A stretch of 13,012 nucleotides of DNA from Myxococcales bacterium (GCA_003161835.1 PMNO01000528.1:1-13012), one strand, 5' to 3'. Shown: positions 1 through 6,245, counted from the stretch's first letter. A program made the numbers and translations. Notes: generated by a model from the letters alone, not told the origin.

Positions 1-9
1 CTTCATGAC

Positions 10-36
10 CGATTTGCCACGTCAACTGGCAAATCG
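10..36. repeat. Perfect 10-bp inverted repeat (stem-loop) at window edge
   Basis: Arms at 10-19 and 27-36 are exact reverse complements (CGATTTGCCA / TGGCAAATCG) around a 7-base loop. The arms are AT-richer than the surrounding DNA. It could be a terminator for a gene ending left of the window on the plus strand, or a second structure downstream of the minus-strand tRNA-Ser. No clear T-tract follows on either strand, so its role is open. Confidence 0.5.
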
Positions 37-50
37 ATTGTTGGCGTCTT

Positions 51-75
51 TAACTCGTTCTATTAAAACGAGTTA
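51..75. terminator. Perfect 9-bp stem-loop just 3' of tRNA-Ser(GGA)
   Basis: Arms at 51-59 and 67-75 (TAACTCGTT / AACGAGTTA) pair perfectly around a 7-base loop. The structure starts one base beyond the encoded CCA end of the minus-strand tRNA-Ser(GGA), so a transcript-end role is plausible. The minus strand continues with AAAGACG rather than a U-tract, which makes a classical intrinsic terminator uncertain. It is clearly more AT-rich than the window average. Confidence 0.4.
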
Positions 76-76
76 G

Positions 77-166
77 TGGCGGAGAGGGAGGGATTCGAAC
101 CCTCGATACCCTTGCGGGTATACACGCGTTCCAGGCGTGCGCCTTCAACCGCTCGGCCACCTCTCC
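77..166 (-). tRNA. tRNA-Ser (anticodon GGA)
   Basis: Decodes UCC/UCU serine codons. On the minus strand the cloverleaf is complete: acceptor stem GGAGAGG / CCTCTCC (7 bp), serine-type D arm (TGGCCGAG), anticodon stem CACGC/GCGTG with loop CTGGAAC (anticodon at 130-132), a long class II variable arm (TACCC-GCAA-GGGTA type), and T arm GAGGG-TTCGAAT-CCCTC. The discriminator is G and CCA is encoded at 77-79. It diverges from tRNA-Ser(GCT), with which it shares the 3' half, creating an inverted repeat of about 29 bp. I see no good promoter in the 106-bp spacer between them. Confidence 0.96.
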
Positions 167-272
167 GGTTTCCACTTCCTAACACACCCAAACGCAAGGG
201 TGTCGGACGCGTGGCAGTGGCGTTCCTGGGCGCCGCGTGTTAACGAAGGCCACACATAGAAGAGTAGTACCT

Positions 273-363
273 GGAGAGGTGGCCGAGAGGCCGAAGGCGG
301 CGGTTTGCTAAACCGTTATACGGCCTAAAAGCCGTATCGAGGGTTCGAATCCCTCCCTCTCCT
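273..363 (+). tRNA. tRNA-Ser (anticodon GCT)
   Basis: Decodes AGC/AGU serine codons. Acceptor stem GGAGAGG (273-279) pairs with CCTCTCC (356-362). The anticodon stem is 300-304/312-316, with GCT at 307-309. The long variable arm ATACGGCC-TAAAA-GCCGTAT is the class II hallmark, and the T arm is GAGGG-TTCGAAT-CCCTC. CCA is not encoded, so the CCA-adding enzyme is needed. The discriminator position reads T rather than the G usual for serine tRNAs; the divergent tRNA-Ser(GGA) has G. Confidence 0.95.
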
Positions 364-414
364 CCCAATTGGCATCCGCCGACCTGAAATTGAACAAAGC
401 GGCGGTCGAGTCAG

Positions 415-435
415 CGCGGACGCTTGACGTCCGCG
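415..435. repeat. 8-bp stem-loop between tRNA-Ser(GCT) and tRNA-Arg
   Basis: CGCGGACG (415-422) and CGTCCGCG (428-435) pair perfectly around the loop CTTGA. It could terminate or process the tRNA-Ser(GCT) transcript. No T-tract follows. It overlaps the candidate -35 box of the tRNA-Arg promoter. Confidence 0.35.
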
Positions 436-452
436 GTGGCTCACGGCATACG
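424..452 (+). promoter_or_regulatory. Candidate sigma70-type promoter for tRNA-Arg
   Basis: TTGACG (424-429) is a 5/6 match to the -35 consensus. A 17-base spacer leads to CATACG (447-452), a 3/6 match to the -10. Transcription would start about 459, a few bases before the tRNA at 466. The strong -35 and exact spacing support it; the -10 is weak. Confidence 0.4.
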
Positions 453-465
453 TGTCCCCGCGATT

Positions 466-539
466 GCGGCCATAGCTCAGCTGGATAGAGCACAGGTCTA
501 CGAAACCTGGGGTCGGAAGTTCGAATCTTCCTGGCCGCA
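466..539 (+). tRNA. tRNA-Arg (anticodon ACG)
   Basis: Decodes CGN arginine codons; A34 is normally deaminated to inosine by TadA. Acceptor stem GCGGCCA (466-472) pairs with TGGCCGC (532-538), with discriminator A at 539 and no encoded CCA. The D arm is GCTCAGCTGGATAGAGC, the anticodon loop CTACGAA has ACG at 500-502, and the T arm is GGAAG-TTCGAAT-CTTCC. It resembles E. coli tRNA-Arg(ACG), including the GCTCAGCTGGATAGAG segment. The 3' part is overlapped on the other strand by the end of the HAD hydrolase reading frame. Confidence 0.96.
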
Positions 540-1376
540 CAAACTGGACACCAGGGCGACCACCGCCTCGGCCACGCCGCCGCCGGTCGAAGAGGTTGCG
601 CGCACGAGGTCGGTGGCGGCATGGCGGACGGAAGGGGGGGCCTGCCCCATCGCGAAGGAACGGCCCGCGAACCTGAACATACCGAGGTCGTTCAGCCAGT
701 CCCCGATCACGGCCACGCGCTCTCGGGGAACCCCGATGCGCAACGCCAGTCGGGCCAGCATTTCGCCCTTGTCGCAACCGCGCGGGAGCGATCGGACGGC
801 CCACAGGGTGGTACTGCCCATGCCAAAGTGAACGGTGTCCAGGATATCAGCGTGATGGTCACGCAGGTGTTTGGCCGCGCGTTCGACCGACGCGCGGTCC
901 CCCAATCCCACCGTCAGCGATACACTTTCGGGCTGTCGCCAGGCCTCCGCGTCGGCCAGCGACGCATGGACCACCATGTCTTGTGACCAGGTATCGAGCA
1001 GTCCCTTGTGGCGTTCGCCGCCCACCTCGCAGTGAATCGCATCCGCCAAGAACACGTAGGGGATGAGGCCGTGGGACGACAGGGTCCGGACCGTCTGGAC
1101 AGCGTGCTGGGACGGGATGGCGCGCCGGTGGATAGCGACGCCGGTTTCGGCGTCGATCAAGAGTCCACCGTCGGCGCAGACCAGGGGCGTCGACAAACCG
1201 AGGGCGCGGGCGGTGGGGAGCGTGCCGGTCGTCAAACGGCCGGTCGCGATGGTTACGGCGATTCCATATGCGGCCGCGCCCCGAATCGCGGCCGCATCCT
1301 CGGGCGCCACCGTCTTGTCGTCGCGCAGCAAGGTTCCGTCCATGTCGACGGCCAAAAGAACGCGAGGAGCGATCAA
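498..1376 (-). CDS. Cof/HAD-superfamily (type IIB) hydrolase
   Basis: Predicted cytosolic Mg-dependent phosphatase of the Cof-like HAD family, usually acting on sugar phosphates or similar small phosphoesters; the substrate cannot be told from sequence. Visible motifs are DxDGT (D11-M-D13-G-T15), motif II TGR (T45-G-R), motif III lysine K213 (CDKG) and motif IV GDxxND (G225-D226...N229-D230), so all catalytic residues are present. The C2-type cap lies between motifs II and III. At 292 aa it is slightly longer than usual: the last ~13 residues are read through the reverse strand of tRNA-Arg, and the TAG stop lies in the anticodon loop. The start is TTG, overlapping the upstream lipoprotein stop as TTGA. 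No other start lies between it and an upstream in-frame stop (1431-1433), and there is no Shine-Dalgarno, so translational coupling is likely. Confidence 0.88.
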   Translation of the reverse strand: MIAPRVLLAVDMDGTLLRDDKTVAPEDAAAIRGAAAYGIAVTIATGRLTTGTLPTARALGLSTPLVCADGGLLIDAETGVAIHRRAIPSQHAVQTVRTLSSHGLIPYVFLADAIHCEVGGERHKGLLDTWSQDMVVHASLADAEAWRQPESVSLTVGLGDRASVERAAKHLRDHHADILDTVHFGMGSTTLWAVRSLPRGCDKGEMLARLALRIGVPRERVAVIGDWLNDLGMFRFAGRSFAMGQAPPSVRHAATDLVRATSSTGGGVAEAVVALVSSLCGQEDSNFRPQVS

Positions 1377-2002
1377 GGGACGCTGCCTGGGACGCTGCCT
1401 GGGACGTTGCCTGGGACGTTGTTCGGGACGTCAACTGGAGCGGGCACCGCCGGCGGCGCGGCCGTCCGAGGCGGCCCCATGGGAAGGGGCACCACGGGCG
1501 CAGCCAATTCCTCGGCGGAGGCCGGGGGCGGCAAATCAGGATCCTCGACCTTCTGCGCCGCCCTCGAGCGGGAATGGGCGACCTGCGCGCGGTAGACGAG
1601 AACTTGGTCACGCGGTCGCAAGGGCTGGCGGGGAACGTTGTAGAGGATGTCGCCTCCCAGTTGGCACGCCTCGCTTCGGAGTCGGCGAAGACACTCGGCG
1701 ACGGGATCGTTGATGTGGCACGCGGCTTCCGCGACACCCAGGTCGTCCCACGCGGGGACGCCCGGAACGGCGGTGTAATAGATCGCCAACTCACACCCGG
1801 ACGCGCGGCGAGGGTACCGCCCTTGAGACGCGGTCGCATCTTGCGCGGGGGGACCGGCTACGGAGGCACACGATGCGCCCCACGTGCCCACGACGACGAG
1901 ACTCAGGAACCCCCAAGCCGTTCGTCGCATGGTCCGCGCCCGCACCCGCCGCGCGTGCGACAACCGCTTGAACAACGGTAGGCCTCGATTCCATTGCGTC
2001 AT
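1373..2002 (-). CDS. Putative proline-rich lipoprotein with four-cysteine domain
   Basis: Function not recognised. The protein has a hydrophobic segment GFLSLVVVGT followed by WGASC, where C45 is a plausible lipidation cysteine (lipobox G-A-S-C, not ideal). A compact domain follows at about 68-143 with C70, C95, C104 and C113 and the pattern LGGDILYNVPRQP; it recalls small YbjQ/DUF4156-like lipoprotein domains, but I cannot assign one. Residues ~155-209 are proline/alanine-rich and end in VPGN/VPGS repeats encoded by a 12-bp tandem repeat. The ATG at 2002 has a good Shine-Dalgarno (GGAAGG, 6-base spacing) but gives a long basic region before the hydrophobic core. An internal ATG at 1930 (residue 25) would give a textbook lipoprotein signal but lacks a clear ribosome site. 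It lies 16 bp after the YdjC-like gene and overlaps the HAD gene by 4 bp. Confidence 0.75.
   Translation of the reverse strand: MTQWNRGLPLFKRLSHARRVRARTMRRTAWGFLSLVVVGTWGASCASVAGPPAQDATASQGRYPRRASGCELAIYYTAVPGVPAWDDLGVAEAACHINDPVAECLRRLRSEACQLGGDILYNVPRQPLRPRDQVLVYRAQVAHSRSRAAQKVEDPDLPPPASAEELAAPVVPLPMGPPRTAAPPAVPAPVDVPNNVPGNVPGSVPGSVP
1377..1436. repeat. 12-bp tandem repeat, 5 units, encoding VPG(N/S)
   Basis: Five consecutive 12-base units begin with GGGACG: two identical GGGACGCTGCCT, then GGGACGTTGCCT, and two diverged (GGGACGTTGTTC, GGGACGTCAACT). In the minus-strand lipoprotein frame these encode the C-terminal run VPNNVPGNVPGSVPGSVP. Units are a multiple of three, so copy-number change keeps frame. 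The array ends immediately upstream of the lipoprotein stop and the TTG start of the HAD gene. Confidence 0.9.
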
Positions 2003-2018
2003 GATTGCCTTCCGAAAA

Positions 2019-2831
2019 TCAGAACAAGTCTTGCCAGCGACAAAGCACGATGGCCCGTCGTTCTAGCGCGTTCTTGACCTTCATCGAGGTCAGCGCGCGC
2101 ATTTCCGCGGACGCGCCGCGATCCGGGGTCGAGTCGTGCGGATGACAGATGAGCTCGTGGGAGCCCGGCCCCAGACGGCCAATGATTTCCAGGATCCGCA
2201 CCTCGTCCAGACGGTCGGATTCGAGATAGCCCCAGGTTCGCGGACCATTTCGCAGAGCGCCGAGCCGCCGGCGTGTCAGCCAGGACAGGCCCGCCAGCAC
2301 TCCCGTTTCGAGGCCGCGCCGCGGGTCCGCGAGCCAGCTCAGAGTGGGCGGCTCGACGCTGGTCCGGATGCCGGCAATCTTGTGGCGGCGCGCGATGCGC
2401 TCCACGATTTGACCCACGCCCGGCAGGAATCCCAGATGCCCGCGTGTGCAGACGTGATCGATCACCAGGCCCGCGTCGCGCGCACGCGTGACCTGCGCCT
2501 CCATCTCACGCTCGACGTCCGCGGGGGCCACGGCATTCTTCAGCCAGTCGATCGCGAACGCCGCTGGAGTGCTGCGCAGAGTTCCACTCGCGTTCACCAG
2601 GGTCGAAACGATGGGCGCGCTTTCGATGGGTGTGCCCCCGATCAAGGCCAATGAAATGCCGACCCCGAGTTTCGGCATGTCCGCCAGCGACCTCCGGGCA
2701 CGCGCGAAATCGGAACAATTGCCCAGCAGCGAGGTGCTGGTGACGACGCCGTCCCGGTGGGCACGGGCTATGTCCAGGTCGCCCGCGGCCGAACCGCCAA
2801 ATTCTTCCGCATTGACAACCAGTCTGATCAT
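2019..2831 (-). CDS. YdjC/ChbG-family carbohydrate deacetylase homologue with atypical active site
   Basis: Belongs by overall pattern to the YdjC/ChbG (HpnK-like) family of metal-dependent amide deacetylases acting on acetylated sugars or hopanoid precursors. The N-terminus VVNAEEFG (5-12) corresponds to the family's NADDFG, followed by AHRDGVVTSTSLLGN (24-38), GVGISLAL (56-63), the LPGV segment (136-139) and C-terminal ELICHPHD (226-233). Length (270 aa) is normal. Family ligand positions differ: NADDFG is NAEEFG, the usual GLHL is GISL (Ser60 for His), and the usual DxHxHxH before LPGV is mostly lost, retaining H132. It may use an altered metal site or be inactive. It is first in the minus-strand operon. 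ATG start; no strong Shine-Dalgarno is visible. Confidence 0.8.
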   Translation of the reverse strand: MIRLVVNAEEFGGSAAGDLDIARAHRDGVVTSTSLLGNCSDFARARRSLADMPKLGVGISLALIGGTPIESAPIVSTLVNASGTLRSTPAAFAIDWLKNAVAPADVEREMEAQVTRARDAGLVIDHVCTRGHLGFLPGVGQIVERIARRHKIAGIRTSVEPPTLSWLADPRRGLETGVLAGLSWLTRRRLGALRNGPRTWGYLESDRLDEVRILEIIGRLGPGSHELICHPHDSTPDRGASAEMRALTSMKVKNALERRAIVLCRWQDLF

Positions 2832-2934
2832 GTCTAGGTACAGCCGCGATTCTTACCACCGATTGCACCTTGCGCCGCTAGGGCCGCGGGCGCCGCCTGC
2901 GCCGCTCATCACCACCCCCCGAGGAGGTCCCCCA

Positions 2935-3495
2935 ATGACGAAGTCCATTCTCAAGTTCACCGTCGCGTTCGCCCTGCTGGCTTTGACCTTGGCCGCGCCG
3001 GGTCGTGCGCAAGCGCAGACCACGCCGTCCGCTGTCGCTACGGGAGGTTCGGGGGCGGGTGCCGGCTTGGGCGTGGGTGCGGCGGCGTTCGTGGCGGGGC
3101 TGACGGGCTTTGACGTCGTTTACGATCTGTCCCGTTTTCACGTCGAAGGTTTGCTCGGATTCAACAGCTTGGCCACTGGCAACAACCAGACCCGCACCAG
3201 CTTTCAGTTTGGTGCCCGCGGTTGGTATCATCTGCACGCTGGCACCAACAGCGACTTCTCCCTGGGTGGTGGCTTGGGCCTGCTCACGGCCTCCGGTGGG
3301 GGAGGGCCGTCGGTGACTGCGACGTTGATCGAGCCCGGCATGCAAGCCCGCGTCTTCCTGACGCCGAACTTCGCGTTCAACCTGACGGGGGGATTGAGCA
3401 TGGTTTTCGGGGATACCGTGGGCAACACCATCAAGGGTTTTGGCTTGCAGGCGCAACTGCTTGGCGGTATCGGCTTCCCCTACTTCTTTCGGTAG
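2935..3495 (+). CDS. Small outer-membrane beta-barrel protein (putative)
   Basis: A secreted, probably outer-membrane beta-barrel protein of 186 aa; no specific function recognised. A Sec signal peptide spans about 1-27 (basic MTKSILK, hydrophobic FTVAFALLALTLA, cleavage motif AQA before Q28). A Gly/Ala-rich stretch at 36-56 is followed by alternating hydrophobic/polar strands with aromatic girdle residues (FDVVYDL, FHVEGLLGF, TSFQFGARGWYHL, FSLGGGLGLL, FAFNLTGGLSMVFG, FGLQAQLLGGIGFPYFF). It ends in aromatic residues plus Arg, as barrel proteins often do. The start is fixed by a strong Shine-Dalgarno GAGGAGG seven bases upstream. An in-frame extension upstream to 2488 overlaps the divergent YdjC-like gene and is rejected. 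It is monocistronic or nearly so. Confidence 0.8.
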   Translation: MTKSILKFTVAFALLALTLAAPGRAQAQTTPSAVATGGSGAGAGLGVGAAAFVAGLTGFDVVYDLSRFHVEGLLGFNSLATGNNQTRTSFQFGARGWYHLHAGTNSDFSLGGGLGLLTASGGGGPSVTATLIEPGMQARVFLTPNFAFNLTGGLSMVFGDTVGNTIKGFGLQAQLLGGIGFPYFFR

Positions 3496-3513
3496 CCGAC
3501 CGGCCTCCGACCG

Positions 3514-3530
3514 GGCCTCCGTCCGAGGCC
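3514..3530 (+). terminator. Possible weak terminator hairpin
   Basis: GGCCTC (3514-3519) pairs with GAGGCC (3525-3530) around a 5-base loop, 18 bp after the beta-barrel gene stop. No T-tract follows, so it is only a candidate. Confidence 0.25.
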
Positions 3531-3537
3531 AGGATCG

Positions 3538-3566
3538 TTGACCCCGCCAGGCCCCTCTGTTATGCC
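3538..3566 (+). promoter_or_regulatory. Candidate extended -10 promoter close to the YfgM-like gene start
   Basis: TTGACC (3538-3543, 5/6) is followed by exactly 17 bases and TATGCC (3561-3566, 3/6), preceded by an extended -10 TG (TGT, 3558-3560). The -10 ends only 11 bases before the GTG start at 3578, so the mRNA leader would be about 5 bases or absent. This fits the lack of a Shine-Dalgarno there. Confidence 0.5.
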
Positions 3567-3577
3567 CATCCACCCCC

Positions 3578-4351
3578 GTGGCAAAAATCAAACACAAGCA
3601 GATCGTCAAGGAACTGAAGCACCCCGATCAGTTCGTGGATTTCTGGACGCACGCCTGGCAGCGCATCGTCGCGGTCATGGCGCCTCGCCAGAAGCCCGCG
3701 ATCGCCGTCGGGGTGGCCCTCGCCGTGGCGGTGGTGGGTGCTTCGATCATCAACTACTGGGAGGGGAGCCGTCACTTGGAAGGTGCCCGCACCCTGTCGC
3801 GGATTCAGGAAATCGCGAACGCCGATCTGCTGAGCGACAGTGCTGATTCGAAGGACGAGCCCGTGCGCAAGGGCGACGCGCCACGCTTCAAGACGCCGCT
3901 CGAACGACAGAGCGCCGTGGTCAAGGAAGTGGATCAATTTCTTTCGGCCGGGGCGCCCGGGGCCCTCAAAGCCCAGGCCCTGATTCTCAAGGGTGCCGCG
4001 TTGCTGGCGAGCGCCCGGAACGATGATGCGCTCGTGGCGTACCAGGCGGCTCTGGACGGGCGTCTGGACCCGCGATTGAACTTCCTGGCCCACGAGGGAC
4101 AGGGTTATGCCTACGAGGCCAAGGGCGATCTGGACAAAGCCCTGCTGGCGTTCGGGAAGCTGGAAGGCGACGCGGCCGCCTTTCGCGGCTTCTACGAGGA
4201 TCGGGCGCTCTACCACAAAGCCCGTCTGACCGAGCTCAAAGGGGACAAGGCCGGCGCCGTAGGCGTTTACAAGCAGATCTTGGTCAAGGTTCCCGAGACG
4301 GGGCTCAAGGACGAGATCTCGGATCGTCTGGCGTCCATCGAGGCGAAGTGA
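3578..4351 (+). CDS. YfgM-like TPR membrane protein
   Basis: A 257-aa inner-membrane protein with the YfgM architecture: basic cytoplasmic N-terminus (1-39), one transmembrane helix at about 40-58 (AIAVGVALAVAVVGASI), then a periplasmic domain with TPR-like helical repeats (about 131-163, 168-201, 206-240; e.g. NDDALVAYQAALDG, KGDLDKALLAFGKL, KGDKAGAVGVYKQIL). In E. coli YfgM (206 aa) is a SecYEG-associated protein that works with periplasmic chaperones and is encoded next to bamB; the same adjacency here supports the call. The charged segment at about 80-110 makes it longer. It starts with GTG without a Shine-Dalgarno, downstream of a promoter-like element. Its stop overlaps the next start as GTGA, so the two are translationally coupled. 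Confidence 0.78.
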   Translation: MAKIKHKQIVKELKHPDQFVDFWTHAWQRIVAVMAPRQKPAIAVGVALAVAVVGASIINYWEGSRHLEGARTLSRIQEIANADLLSDSADSKDEPVRKGDAPRFKTPLERQSAVVKEVDQFLSAGAPGALKAQALILKGAALLASARNDDALVAYQAALDGRLDPRLNFLAHEGQGYAYEAKGDLDKALLAFGKLEGDAAAFRGFYEDRALYHKARLTELKGDKAGAVGVYKQILVKVPETGLKDEISDRLASIEAK

Positions 4352-5544
4352 ACCCGGCCGCCCGATCGGGTGGCGGCAGGTTGCGCCGCGGAAGTGGGGA
4401 ATCGGATTCGGCGGCGCTGCTCTATTGGAGCGCGGCGTTCCTGGGCCTTGCGGCCTGCGCCAGCGTCACGGTTCGAGAGACCAAGTCGACCGAGGAGCGG
4501 GCCACACCAGCCGGGATCGTGCACGTCCGCTGGCGGACCGAGCTGCACGCCCACAAGTTGTTCGAACCCCGCCCTGAGGAATGCGCCTCGGGTGCCCTGG
4601 CCGGCGACCATCTGGTCATCGGATCGCGCGGCGGAAGCATCGTGGGCGTGCGCCTGTCCGACGGACACGTCGATTGGTCAACGGCAGCGACGGGGGGAAT
4701 CGATGGGCCCGCGCGCTTCGACGCCGCGCGCGCGCAGGTCTACGTCGGGGCGGACGATGGATCCTTCTACGCGGTCGACCCCCGCGACGGGCGCGTGCGA
4801 TGGACGTATCGGGCCAAAGGCGCCATCGAGCGCGAAGCCGAAATCGGACCCGATTCGATCTACGTCGCCACCGCCGCGGATCGCGTGATTGCGCTCGACG
4901 CCGCGACCGGAAAATGGCGCTGGCAATACGAGCGCGAGACGCCCGACGGATTCACGATTCACGGTTACGGATCGCCGCGCCTGCGTGGCTCGCAGTTGCT
5001 GGTCGGGTTCGCCGACGGCAACCTTGTGTCCTTGCAGACGGCCACCGGCGATCTCACCTGGGCCCGCTCGCTGGCCTCGGTTTCGGATCAATTCGTCGAT
5101 GTGGACTCCACGCCGATCCTGGATCGCGAGACGATATATGCCGCCTCCTATTCCGGTGGTGTGTATGGCCTCGACGCCAAGGATGGCGCGGTTCGCTGGC
5201 GTCTGGCCACGGAAGGGGCGGGGCCCTTGAGCCTGATCGGCCACCAATTGTATTTCGCGGCGCCGCGTGACGGGTTGCACGCCATTTCCACCGACGGGCA
5301 GATCCTGTGGCGCCAGGGATTGTCCGACGCCGGGGACGTGACCGCGCCTCTGGCTTTGGGGCGATACCTGGTGTTCTCCGGCAGTCGCGGCGGGCTCTTC
5401 ATCGTCGACGCCACAAACGGAGAGTTACTGGAGATCTTCGATCCTGGTCAGGGCATCTGCGCTGCGGCGACACTGGATCCCGACGGCGCCCGTCTCTATA
5501 TCCTGTCCAACGGTGGAACCCTGTATGCCCTGGATATCGGCTGA
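4348..5544 (+). CDS. bamB: BamB-like PQQ-repeat outer-membrane lipoprotein
   Basis: Predicted lipoprotein subunit of the BAM outer-membrane beta-barrel assembly machine. The N-terminus has basic residues (R11, R13, R14), a hydrophobic core and a clear lipobox LAAC (C37), with Ala at +2, compatible with outer-membrane sorting. Residues about 85-398 hold eight PQQ/WD-type blade motifs of the form GxxYAxDxxxGxxxW: for example DGSFYAVDPRDGRVRW, DRVIALDAATGKWRW, GGVYGLDAKDGAVRW and GGTLYALDIG. This matches an eight-bladed propeller; E. coli BamB is of similar length (392 aa). It starts with GTG overlapping the YfgM-like stop by 4 bp. A different PQQ-repeat lipoprotein cannot be excluded, but the yfgM-bamB order favours BamB. 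It converges with the PilZ gene with a 35-bp gap and no evident terminator. Confidence 0.75.
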   Translation: MNPAARSGGGRLRRGSGESDSAALLYWSAAFLGLAACASVTVRETKSTEERATPAGIVHVRWRTELHAHKLFEPRPEECASGALAGDHLVIGSRGGSIVGVRLSDGHVDWSTAATGGIDGPARFDAARAQVYVGADDGSFYAVDPRDGRVRWTYRAKGAIEREAEIGPDSIYVATAADRVIALDAATGKWRWQYERETPDGFTIHGYGSPRLRGSQLLVGFADGNLVSLQTATGDLTWARSLASVSDQFVDVDSTPILDRETIYAASYSGGVYGLDAKDGAVRWRLATEGAGPLSLIGHQLYFAAPRDGLHAISTDGQILWRQGLSDAGDVTAPLALGRYLVFSGSRGGLFIVDATNGELLEIFDPGQGICAAATLDPDGARLYILSNGGTLYALDIG

Positions 5545-5579
5545 AATTCGACGGCGATCTACACCGGCGGCACTTGCGC

Positions 5580-6245
5580 CTACTGGGCGGGCGCGGACGG
5601 CTCGGCGGCGCCGGCCAATCGTTCCATGCGCCGCACCAACTCCTTGATCCGTCGCCCACCGCCCGCATCCCGTGCTCTCCATGCCACGCCGAATCCGGGC
5701 TCCGAGGATTTGTCCGGCTTGATCCACGCGATGCGCGCCGACACAGGCATGGCCACCTCCGCGCCCGGCGGGGCCATCTTCAAGACCACGTCGGTCTCGC
5801 CGTCCAGGCGTTGCTCGGTCATGACGAAGGCGCCGCCGCGGCCGATGTCGCGCAACACGCCGATGTTCTCCTGTCGGGCACCGGGTACTTGCCACAACAC
5901 GGGCAAGTCCAAGGGTAATCTTTGATAACGCCGAGCGGACATCACCATGGCCTCACCACGGGCAACCGACAACAGGTAGTCGCGGGTCTTGGTCTCGCTT
6001 TCGAGGAATTCAATGCCGATGCCGGCTTGGGTCTTGGTCCTGTGTTTTCCTGGACGACGCCAGGCAACGGTGCCGCGCATCAGGACCGTGTTTCCCCGCG
6101 GCCCGAGCCGGAGGGACAAGACGACCGACTCACCGATGGTTGCCAACCTGCGGGTTGGGACGAAAAGACCCCCTGTCGGGAGTTCCGGTAGATATCGTTC
6201 GAGGAATTCCGTGACAGACCTTAGGTGGGCCTTGACGATGTTCAT
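5580..6245 (-). CDS. PilZ-type protein with a second PilZ-like domain
   Basis: A 221-aa cytosolic protein with two PilZ-like beta-barrel segments. The second (about 103-205) has RxxxR at R105-R109 and D133-I-G-R-G-G138, close to the c-di-GMP signature (D/N)xSxxG but with Gly in place of Ser. The first (about 22-82) starts TGGLFV, ends AGIGIEFL and lacks RxxxR, like the PilZ-related domain found in many Myxococcus paralogues. Likely a c-di-GMP-responsive adaptor or a non-binding relative; target unknown. The start is placed at ATG 6245 because GGAGG lies nine bases upstream and a promoter-like TACAAT box sits just before it. An upstream in-frame ATG (6296) would lie upstream of that promoter. 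The C-terminus is Ala/Pro-rich. Transcribed divergently from queA. Confidence 0.8.
   Translation of the reverse strand: MNIVKAHLRSVTEFLERYLPELPTGGLFVPTRRLATIGESVVLSLRLGPRGNTVLMRGTVAWRRPGKHRTKTQAGIGIEFLESETKTRDYLLSVARGEAMVMSARRYQRLPLDLPVLWQVPGARQENIGVLRDIGRGGAFVMTEQRLDGETDVVLKMAPPGAEVAMPVSARIAWIKPDKSSEPGFGVAWRARDAGGGRRIKELVRRMERLAGAAEPSAPAQ

Noticed and set aside
1377..1436. Possible CRISPR-like array
   Set aside because: Units are contiguous 12-mers without spacers and lie in frame within a coding sequence; it is a tandem repeat.
859..1839. 326-codon arginine-rich minus-strand frame
   Set aside because: Same strand but different frame from the HAD and lipoprotein genes it overlaps; composition is typical of a GC-rich shadow frame.
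1268..1981. Plus-strand frame of 237 codons opposite the lipoprotein
   Set aside because: Antisense to a gene with a signal sequence, good Shine-Dalgarno and operon context; low-complexity Arg/Pro content.
2488..2934. Upstream in-frame extension of the beta-barrel gene
   Set aside because: It overlaps the divergent YdjC-like gene, while the ATG at 2935 has a strong Shine-Dalgarno followed by a proper signal peptide.
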